20,772 bases of DNA. Source: Bacteroidales bacterium (GTDB lineage: Bacteria > Bacteroidota > Bacteroidia > Bacteroidales > JAAUTT01). The stretch lies in contig JANXXY010000415.1 in NCBI GenBank assembly GCA_025350365.1, positions 1 through 20,772 of the forward strand, written 5' to 3'. The notes under the pieces were generated by a model. It did not search any database, was not told the origin of the DNA, and worked only from the letters and a program-made list of their open reading frames with translations. Shown here one piece after another: positions 8,219 through 14,290 of the stretch. The first letter of the stretch is position 1; each line of letters starts with the position of its first letter. A program made the translations under genes and the position numbers.

Positions 8219-8656
8219 ATGTTACAGTTTCTATTATTCATTGGAGCATTACTTTTCATGGAGGTAGTTGCATGGTTTACCCACAAATATGTTATGCATG
8301 GATTCTTATGGGTTCTTCATAAAGATCATCACATGACCCATTCAAAACGTTTCGAGAAAAACGATTTTTTTGCGCTTATGTTTGCTTTGCCTAGTTTTTT
8401 GCTTATGTTTTTTGGTGCAAAAGCTGAATTTGATTTTCGATTTTGGATAGGTTTGGGAATTGCCACATATGGTATCTTATATTTTATATTTCATGATTTG
8501 CTTTATCATCAACGAATTAAGTTATTTTCACAAGATAAAAACAAATATTTTCGTACGGTGGTTAAAGCACACGGCGATCATCATGCGGGTAAAAAGAACT
8601 ATGGGTTTCTTTTTATGTTTCCATGGAAATACTTTAATATTGAATTCAAGCATTAA
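8219..8656 (+). CDS. crtZ: Beta-carotene hydroxylase CrtZ
   Basis: This 145-residue membrane di-iron hydroxylase of the fatty-acid-hydroxylase superfamily adds hydroxyls to the beta rings, giving cryptoxanthin and zeaxanthin. The histidine clusters that bind iron are present in order: H22-KYVM-H27, H34-KD-HH38, H92 and H97 in FHDLLYHQR, and H118-GD-HH122. Hydrophobic helices at about residues 2-20, 52-66 and 74-92 separate them. Length is at the short end of the family but all motifs are intact. The ATG at 8219 is preferred over an in-frame TTG at 8213. The next gene starts three bases after the stop. Together with the cyclase downstream it predicts a zeaxanthin-type yellow pigment; no crtW ketolase is seen. 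Confidence 0.93.
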   Translation: MLQFLLFIGALLFMEVVAWFTHKYVMHGFLWVLHKDHHMTHSKRFEKNDFFALMFALPSFLLMFFGAKAEFDFRFWIGLGIATYGILYFIFHDLLYHQRIKLFSQDKNKYFRTVVKAHGDHHAGKKNYGFLFMFPWKYFNIEFKH

Positions 8657-8659
8657 ATA

Positions 8660-9340
8660 ATGCATTACACCTATATATTAATTAACATATTAGCAGTTTT
8701 ATTTCCCTTTGGTTTTAGTTTTGAAAAACGAATATCTTTTTATAGAAAGTGGAAATATTTATTTCCTGCAATTTTTATTACTGCTTTCATTTTTATTTTA
8801 TGGGATATTTGGTTTACTAGTTTAGGAGTATGGTATTTTAATCCAAAATTTATTACGGGGATTACCATTATTAACTTACCATTTGAAGAAGTGTTATTTT
8901 TTTTGGCAATTCCATATGCTTCAATGTTTTTATATGAAGTTTTAATTCAAAAGGTGTTTACTTCTTCATCAAAACTTCGATACAACTATATATCGTTATT
9001 AATTAGTATTTTATTACTTATAATAGCATGTTTTAATTTAAATAAAGCGTATACATTTTCTTCTTTTTTCCTATGTGGCGGATATATTGGGTTTCTATTT
9101 ATGAGAAAGTCAAAGGTTCTACATTATTTTTTTCTGTATTTTCTAGTATTAATCTTACCATTTGTGATTGTCAACGGTATGTTGACTGGTTCTTTTTTGA
9201 ACCGGGAGGTTGTTGGGTATAATAATATGGAAAACTTTAATATTAGGTTTCTCACCATCCCTGTTGAGGATTTTATCTATGGAATGCTGATGATGTTGTT
9301 AAATGTTAGTCTTTACGAGTACTTTAAATCGCGGTATTGA
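8660..9340 (+). CDS. crtYcd: Lycopene beta-cyclase, fused CrtYc/CrtYd type
   Basis: This 226-residue polytopic membrane protein belongs to the lycopene-cyclase-domain family, not to the FAD-dependent CrtY/CrtL family. It has about six to seven hydrophobic helices. The two halves look like a tandem duplication: GVWYFNP...INLPFEEVLFFLAIPYAS (about 56-88) recurs as VVGYNN...LTIPVEDFIYGMLMML (about 186-216), each with the acidic pair (EE or ED) after a proline that is thought to be needed for ring closure. It converts lycopene to beta-carotene, the substrate of the neighbouring CrtZ. The ATG lies three bases after the crtZ stop. The last 17 bases overlap the 3' end of the convergent response-regulator gene, leaving no room for a terminator between them. 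Confidence 0.88.
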   Translation: MHYTYILINILAVLFPFGFSFEKRISFYRKWKYLFPAIFITAFIFILWDIWFTSLGVWYFNPKFITGITIINLPFEEVLFFLAIPYASMFLYEVLIQKVFTSSSKLRYNYISLLISILLLIIACFNLNKAYTFSSFFLCGGYIGFLFMRKSKVLHYFFLYFLVLILPFVIVNGMLTGSFLNREVVGYNNMENFNIRFLTIPVEDFIYGMLMMLLNVSLYEYFKSRY

Positions 9341-9740
9341 TTATTTCTCTTAATTTGGAATCAATTAAAAAAAGTAATTCTTTTTTATTTATAGGTTTTG
9401 TGATATAATCAGTGCATCCGGCTTCAAAGGATTTTTCTTTTTCTTCTTCCAATGCATATGCTGTTTGTGCAATGATTGGGATTTTCTTGTTAATTTTTCT
9501 TATTTCGCGGGTCACCTCACATCCATCCATTTCTGGCATTTTAATGTCCATGAGAATCAGATCGATTTGTGGATTTTGTTTAAATAGTTGAAAAGTTTCC
9601 AATCCATTTTTTCCACGAAGAATTTTTACTCTTGTTTTTGCAAGCATTACCTCAAGTAGTCGGAAATTAATTAGCTCATCTTCTGCAATTAATATCGTGT
9701 TTTCGGACCAATTAAACATATCATTTGTGATTTCTTGCAT
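9324..9740 (-). CDS. Stand-alone response regulator receiver domain
   Basis: This 138-residue protein is a single CheY-like receiver with no output domain. The required residues are all visible: acidic pair E20-D21 (ILIAEDE), phospho-acceptor D65 in LILMDIKMPEMDG, the switch threonine T93 in IIAQTAYA, and K115 in DYITKP. The sequence style (NFRLLEVMLAKT, MPEMDGCEVTREI) matches receivers that are usually fused to hybrid kinases, so it may take phosphate from such a kinase. It starts five bases after the stop of the ankyrin-phosphatase gene, indicating co-transcription. The 3' end overlaps the end of the convergent lycopene cyclase gene by 17 bases. No cognate kinase is adjacent; the hybrid kinase at the right edge of the window is a possible but unsupported partner. 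Confidence 0.9.
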   Translation of the reverse strand: MQEITNDMFNWSENTILIAEDELINFRLLEVMLAKTRVKILRGKNGLETFQLFKQNPQIDLILMDIKMPEMDGCEVTREIRKINKKIPIIAQTAYALEEEKEKSFEAGCTDYITKPINKKELLFLIDSKLREIINTAI

Positions 9741-9745
9741 AATAT

Positions 9746-11392
9746 TTATTTTATGAGTGATTTACTACCTTCTAATAAAACATGGCTTCCATCAGAATAT
9801 GTGCGGTAATAACCTGATGAATCGATGTATAGTCCTTCCATAGGGCTTCCCGGGAAAAGATAAAACGGAACATCAAGACCATAAACTTTGGAATTGTAAA
9901 ATTGTGTTATAGTGGGCAGGTATGAATGACCCACCATTATTTTGTTAACCTGATAGTATTTTAGTATTTGATTTAAATTATTGTCGTTCAAACTAACATA
10001 TAATTGTTCTCGCTGAATCATTCCACGATACCAAAATGGACCGTTTATACTCAACAAAAATTCAACTAATGAATTGTTTGGTTTATCTTTTTTTCGCTTT
10101 GCATTTAAGTAGTGGTTCATCAAATGATTAATTGAATCTACTGAAACTTTGTATTGCAAAAGATTAGGATGTATTCCGCCATGAACAAACAAAATGTCGT
10201 TTATCTTAATCATTGTATTTTTCGATTTTAGCCAACGGCCTATAACTGATTTACCCGAGTAGCTTTTTTGGTAATCTGATTTAATGTTTTTGAAAAGATA
10301 GAGGTATTTATCTGCTACATAACGTGAATCTCCTGTAAATGTCATTAATTCGTGATTTCCTAATATCAGATGTACCATTCCTCCTGATCTTTTTGCTTCC
10401 TGTTCCAGTCGGTAGATAAGCCATAGCGCTTCGGTAACAGTTTCTCCGCGGTCAAAGATATCTCCAACAAATAGCAGGTGTCCATTTCCATAACTCCAAT
10501 GATTATTTTTATCTGTTACATTATTATTAGTGAGAAACTTCTTCAGACTATCACATTGTCCATGTATATCTCCTATAACTAATAGCTTTTCAACCTCTTT
10601 ATAGCTAGCTTTTTCCGGTTCGTATGTTTGTGAAATTTCATATATATTCTCATCCCCATTAATACCAATCATGTTGTGAGCGTGTTTCTTCCAGTCATAA
10701 ACTGATGCATATTTTATGGTTCTATGATGCAACGAATCGTGTTTAAGGTATGAAATCTCCAGTTTTTGCTTGCTTATAAAAGTGGCATAGGGCCCATCAG
10801 TGTAATTTGGCAAACGTCGTTCGAAAATCGTTCGCAAATAACTTGTCATGGGTTTATTGTTTGAATGAATTGAAAAATCGCGGGCAGTATAACCAATTTT
10901 ATTTCTTACGTTTAATGATGCCCCATGCCGAATTAGTATTTTACCAACGGAAGCAGGTTGAATAGCTGCGGCAATCATAAGGGCTGAAGTCCCGGTTGAA
11001 TCGGTTTCATTTAAGTTGGCTTTATGGTCAACCAATATCTTAATTTGCGTTTTGGAAATAACCTGGCAGGCATACATTAAAGGAGTTCGACCTTTGCAAC
11101 GCAAATTTGGATTTGCCCCTTTACCTAAAAGAAATATTACAATTTTTGGTTGGTTGGATTTAAGAGCAACAATTAGTGGTGTATAATTATCTGGTGCAAA
11201 CAATAAATTTATATCTTGGGGTGTAAGCAATTGTTTCACCTGCTCCAAATTTCCTGATTGAATGGCGTAAATCAGTAAAGGTGATCCAATGTTCGTTTGC
11301 TGCGAAAAAATCAGCGGCAAATATATAGTTAGTAAGACAAGTGATACTAATAAATTGCGAACAATTGATCTACAATAAAAAAGAAATGTCAT
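9746..11392 (-). CDS. Exported ankyrin-repeat / calcineurin-like metallophosphatase
   Basis: This 548-residue protein has an N-terminal hydrophobic segment (about residues 12-30, ending PLIFSQ) that is either a signal peptide or a membrane anchor. Four to five ankyrin repeats cover about 36-180, with TPLIVALKSN, GRTPLMYACQ and GTSALMIAAA as repeat cores. The catalytic domain follows, with every PPP-type metal and phosphate motif: GDIHG (274-278), GDIFDRG (310-316), GNHE (345-348), HGG (404-406) and GHS (488-490). The stretch TEALWLIYRLEQEA is like Shewanella-like phosphatases, some of which act on phosphotyrosine. So it is probably a protein phosphatase, with ankyrin repeats to choose partners, most likely outside the cytoplasm. 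It is the first gene of a two-gene unit with a receiver-domain protein. The substrate is unknown. Confidence 0.88.
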   Translation of the reverse strand: MTFLFYCRSIVRNLLVSLVLLTIYLPLIFSQQTNIGSPLLIYAIQSGNLEQVKQLLTPQDINLLFAPDNYTPLIVALKSNQPKIVIFLLGKGANPNLRCKGRTPLMYACQVISKTQIKILVDHKANLNETDSTGTSALMIAAAIQPASVGKILIRHGASLNVRNKIGYTARDFSIHSNNKPMTSYLRTIFERRLPNYTDGPYATFISKQKLEISYLKHDSLHHRTIKYASVYDWKKHAHNMIGINGDENIYEISQTYEPEKASYKEVEKLLVIGDIHGQCDSLKKFLTNNNVTDKNNHWSYGNGHLLFVGDIFDRGETVTEALWLIYRLEQEAKRSGGMVHLILGNHELMTFTGDSRYVADKYLYLFKNIKSDYQKSYSGKSVIGRWLKSKNTMIKINDILFVHGGIHPNLLQYKVSVDSINHLMNHYLNAKRKKDKPNNSLVEFLLSINGPFWYRGMIQREQLYVSLNDNNLNQILKYYQVNKIMVGHSYLPTITQFYNSKVYGLDVPFYLFPGSPMEGLYIDSSGYYRTYSDGSHVLLEGSKSLIK

Positions 11393-11503
11393 CTACTATT
11401 ATTTTCAAAATGCAAATTAACATACTAAACGATAATTTGACAAATAAGTTATGCAAATAATTAAAAATCATTCATAAAAGCATTTTTTTACGTACGGCTG
11501 TAA

Positions 11504-11536
11504 CAAACCTATTATGCAAACCGTCAAACCTGCAAA
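11504..11536 (-). promoter_or_regulatory. Candidate Bacteroidota-type promoter for the ankyrin-phosphatase unit
   Basis: Minus-strand reading gives TTTG (11536-11533), 21 bases of spacer, then TAGGTTTG (11511-11504). This matches the Bacteroidota primary-sigma pattern TTTG / TAnnTTTG with acceptable spacing. It would give a leader of roughly 100 bases before the ATG at 11392. One of four TGCAAA repeats in this region overlaps the -33 box. It is a sequence match only. Confidence 0.45.
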
Positions 11537-11570
11537 TAAAATGTGTGTAAACACTTAAAAAATAAAATTT

Positions 11571-12461
11571 ATGAAAACCATTTTGACTTTAGTGACAGCA
11601 ATTTTTATATTTTCCGCAAGCTGGGCCCAAGAGGACTCCCTAAAAAAAGTTAAGAAGGATACGACCAGAATCATAATTGGCAAAAAAGAAATTCAGATTG
11701 TTGATGGTGATCATGGAACCGATATCAAAGTTAAAGATAAACAATTTGAGGGAAACAACGATATTGAGGAAAATCATGAAGATGATGAAGTGGATAATTT
11801 TAAATCGGATTCAAGACATTTGGGAGGATTTAAAGGACATTGGAGAGGTTTGGATTTAGGGTTGAATAATTACCTAAGCAGCGACAAATCATTTACTCTT
11901 AAAAACGAAGATGATTTTATGAGTTTACGAACGAGTCGATCCATTAATGTCAATTTAAATTTGCTACAACATAGTTTCAGTCTTATCGGAAATCAGGTTG
12001 GATTTGTTACAGGTTTGGGATTTGAATTTTACAATTATTTTTTTGAGAATAAAAATACTATCGAGGAAAATTCGTTGGGTGTTATCGTTTCAAAACCATT
12101 GGATCAAATTAATCTGGACAAGACTAAATTGTCAATGACGTATCTCACTGTACCCTTGCTTTTTGAGTTCCAATTTCCAGGGCAACTTAAAAATTCAAAA
12201 CGATTACGGATATTAGGAGGTGTCATCGGTGGATTAAAATTGCGTTCGCATACCAAGTACGTTTATGAAGATAATGGTACTCAAAAAAGGAAAAACTGGG
12301 ATGATTTTAATTTAAGAAGTCTGCGTTACGGTTTTACAGGCAGAGTTGGTTACAGACATTTGAACCTTTACGTAAATTATTATCCGGTTTCGCTATTCGA
12401 AAAAAACAAAGGCCCTGAGTTGTATCCAATTGCAGTTGGATTATCGTTTGTTGGGTTATAA
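11571..12461 (+). CDS. Outer-membrane beta-barrel protein, PorT-like
   Basis: This 296-residue protein has a signal peptide (residues 1-19, cut after SASWAQ). Next comes a highly charged, probably flexible stretch of about 60 residues with an acidic core (NDIEENHEDDEVDN). From about residue 90 to the end there are alternating amphipathic strands (GLDLGLNNYL, INVNLNLLQHSFSL, QVGFVTGLGFEFYNY, LTVPLLFEFQF, LRYGFTGRVGYRHLNLYVNYYP), ending in a hydrophobic strand (YPIAVGLSFVGL). That is the pattern of the outer-membrane-beta-barrel/PorT-like family common in Bacteroidota. It should be a small eight- to ten-strand barrel in the outer membrane; the ligand or role is unknown. It is transcribed alone, with a hairpin terminator just after the stop, and is divergent from the ankyrin-phosphatase gene. 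Confidence 0.82.
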   Translation: MKTILTLVTAIFIFSASWAQEDSLKKVKKDTTRIIIGKKEIQIVDGDHGTDIKVKDKQFEGNNDIEENHEDDEVDNFKSDSRHLGGFKGHWRGLDLGLNNYLSSDKSFTLKNEDDFMSLRTSRSINVNLNLLQHSFSLIGNQVGFVTGLGFEFYNYFFENKNTIEENSLGVIVSKPLDQINLDKTKLSMTYLTVPLLFEFQFPGQLKNSKRLRILGGVIGGLKLRSHTKYVYEDNGTQKRKNWDDFNLRSLRYGFTGRVGYRHLNLYVNYYPVSLFEKNKGPELYPIAVGLSFVGL

Positions 12462-12468
12462 TTTAGAG

Positions 12469-12496
12469 AGGGTTGGCATATTGTCAACCCTTTTTT
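12469..12496 (+). terminator. Rho-independent terminator after the outer-membrane barrel gene
   Basis: GGGTTGGC (12470-12477) pairs with GTCAACCC (12483-12490) around a 5-base loop, with one G-U pair, and is followed by six T (12491-12496). It starts eight bases after the stop codon. It closes a single-gene transcript. Confidence 0.88.
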
Positions 12497-12661
12497 ATCC
12501 TTAAAAGGTGAATGCTGAAAAATAAACTTGTTCCATTTTGGAATTCAGGGTTAAATGATTGATTTTCTATTGTGTCAAAATAGAATTAATTAATATTCTT
12601 GTTTAAACCATTTTTCCATTTTCATGTTTACTTTTACAGATAGTGAAATAAACATTTGGAA

Positions 12662-13372
12662 ATGAATAATCAGATTTTGAGTGATCCTGAATTACGACGT
12701 TTTAAGGATCAAATCTCTTTACCTTGTATTGGTATTGAAGGACAACAGCGGTTAAAAAATCTTCGGGTCGCCGTTATTGGTGCAGGTGGAATTGGGTCGG
12801 CATTGTTGCAGCATCTCTCATCGATAGGTATAGGCCATTTGGGTATTATCGATTTTCGACTGGTTGAAGAAAATTCAATGCAACGTCAAACATTATTCGG
12901 TGGGAATGATTTGGGTAAACTCAAAACAATCCTTTCGAGGGAAAGGTTGCAAACTATTTTTCCCTTTGTAAATTATGAGATAATTAATCTTGAAATTACA
13001 AAGGAAAATTCGCAACGTATTTTTTCAAAATTTGATTTTGTTGTTGATTCATCAAATTTACCAGTAACCTCAAGTATTACTTTCGAAGCATGCAAAAATT
13101 TAGAGTTACCTTCTTTTTATGGTTCAGTATCTGATAGAAGGGGTATGGTCACAATTATCGATTTTAAAAAGGCTCCTAAAAACCTTATTTTCAGTGATAT
13201 ATTTAACAACATTTTTTATACAAATACTTCCGGCAAAATCTCCCTTGCCTATAATTTTGTAGCAATCCTTATATGCAACGAAATATTGAATTTTAGTATT
13301 TCCAACCCTACTTTTCCATATTCAAAGCGTGTTTCGTTTGACTTGACTGATTATCGTATCACCATCGACTAA
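12662..13372 (+). CDS. Degenerate E1-like (ThiF/MoeB/HesA family) adenylation-domain protein
   Basis: This 236-residue protein has the ThiF/E1 fold. The ATP loop VAVIGAGGIGSALLQ is at about 37-50, IIDFRLVEENSMQRQTLF at about 62-79 keeps the conserved Arg-Gln (R75-Q76), lysines follow at 86/88, and FVVDSSN puts an aspartate at 129, the position of the magnesium/ATP aspartate of MoeB. It departs from active E1 proteins: the second aspartate of the D-x-D motif is R66, there is no CxxC zinc pair, and the only cysteines (22, 144, 205) do not lie where the catalytic cysteine is expected. It may adenylate a carrier protein without forming a thioester, or be a non-catalytic relative. No thiamine or molybdopterin gene or ThiS/MoaD-like carrier lies nearby. 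The ATG at 12662 is preferred over a TTG at 12656. A near-match -7 element, TACTTTTA, lies at 12629-12636. Confidence 0.78.
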   Translation: MNNQILSDPELRRFKDQISLPCIGIEGQQRLKNLRVAVIGAGGIGSALLQHLSSIGIGHLGIIDFRLVEENSMQRQTLFGGNDLGKLKTILSRERLQTIFPFVNYEIINLEITKENSQRIFSKFDFVVDSSNLPVTSSITFEACKNLELPSFYGSVSDRRGMVTIIDFKKAPKNLIFSDIFNNIFYTNTSGKISLAYNFVAILICNEILNFSISNPTFPYSKRVSFDLTDYRITID

Positions 13373-13475
13373 TGTTTATTCCTCTATCGGAATCATTCCA
13401 GATTGAATTAAGTCGCATTGGGACGATCCGCATATTTCAGAAATTAAAAATATAGCCATAAGGATAATAAAACAT

Positions 13476-13483
13476 TACTTTTG
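13476..13483 (+). promoter_or_regulatory. Bacteroidota -7 promoter element of pepE
   Basis: TACTTTTG is an exact match to TAnnTTTG and is followed by CA, the usual context of this promoter class. It lies about 50 bases before the pepE ATG, predicting a leader of around 40 bases. No TTTG is present at the -33 position, so it may be weak or activator-dependent. A TATAAT at 13488-13493 is probably incidental in such AT-rich DNA. Confidence 0.55.
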
Positions 13484-13532
13484 CAGGTATAATTGTAAAG
13501 GCATAGTTTAATTAAATTATATCTCTGTTGCT

Positions 13533-14240
13533 ATGAGACTTTTATTACTTAGCAATTCCACCAATGCTGGTGAAGCTTATCTGAAATATCCTTTAAATCA
13601 AATGAAAGAGTTTTTAGGGGATAAACCGCTTAATGCTTTATTTATTCCATTTGCTGCGGTAAGTTTTACGTTCGATGATTACGAACATAAAGTGAAAGAA
13701 CGTTTTAATGAAATTGGTCATAACATAATTTCAATTCACAAAGTTGGTTCAATGGGCGATGCCATAAAAAATGCAGAAGCTATAATAATTGGTGGAGGAA
13801 ATACGTTTCATCTTTTAAAGTTGCTTCAGCAGAATAATTTGTTGGAACTTATCCGGATAAGAGTGGGAGAGGGCATCCCTTATATTGGATGGAGCGCCGG
13901 TTCAAATGTTGCATGTCCTTCAATTTGTACGACTAATGATATGCCAATTGTGGAACCTCAAAGTTTTAAAGCATTGGAACTGATTCCATTTCAGATAAAC
14001 CCGCATTATTCGGATATTGTTCTAGGTAATCATGCTGGAGAAACACGCGATCAGCGTATTTCTGAGTATTTGGCGGCTAATCCTGAAAAAACAGTTGTCG
14101 GACTTTGGGAAGGCACTATGTTACAATATACAAATAAAAAACTTAAACTCATAGGCGTAAAGCCAGCTCGAATATTTACTCATAACCATCATACTTACTC
14201 AGTTAGTAATAATGATGATTTGAATTTCTTACTAAATTAA
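13533..14240 (+). CDS. pepE: Peptidase E (alpha-aspartyl dipeptidase)
   Basis: This 235-residue serine peptidase of family S51 hydrolyses dipeptides with an N-terminal aspartate, in the cytoplasm. The nucleophile elbow is GWSAGSN with S121. H158 in INPHYSD and D136 in TNDMPI complete a triad at almost exactly the positions known for Salmonella PepE (120, 157, 135). The glycine-rich IIIGGGNTFHLL (84-95) is also conserved. There is no signal peptide and the length is normal (about 230). It appears to be transcribed from its own promoter at 13476. The AsmA-like gene follows after 50 bases with no terminator between, so some read-through is likely. The closest alternative, cyanophycinase of the same superfamily, is less likely given the length and overall match. 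Confidence 0.93.
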   Translation: MRLLLLSNSTNAGEAYLKYPLNQMKEFLGDKPLNALFIPFAAVSFTFDDYEHKVKERFNEIGHNIISIHKVGSMGDAIKNAEAIIIGGGNTFHLLKLLQQNNLLELIRIRVGEGIPYIGWSAGSNVACPSICTTNDMPIVEPQSFKALELIPFQINPHYSDIVLGNHAGETRDQRISEYLAANPEKTVVGLWEGTMLQYTNKKLKLIGVKPARIFTHNHHTYSVSNNDDLNFLLN

Positions 14241-14290
14241 ATTTATTTCTTACTATAATTTTAAAATTGGGATTCGAATAGTTAAAAAAA

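Noticed and set aside
9324..9740. Receiver protein as a dedicated regulator of the carotenoid operon
   Set aside because: It has no DNA-binding domain and is on the opposite strand in a different transcription unit; proximity is only a 3' end overlap.
12565..12585. Inverted repeat TTCTATT / AATAGAA as a terminator or operator
   Set aside because: The seven-pair AT-rich stem has no T tract and is too weak to assign. It follows a better terminator at 12469.
13380..13396. ATTCC / GGAAT hairpin after the ThiF-like gene as a terminator
   Set aside because: The stem has only five pairs and no T run follows.
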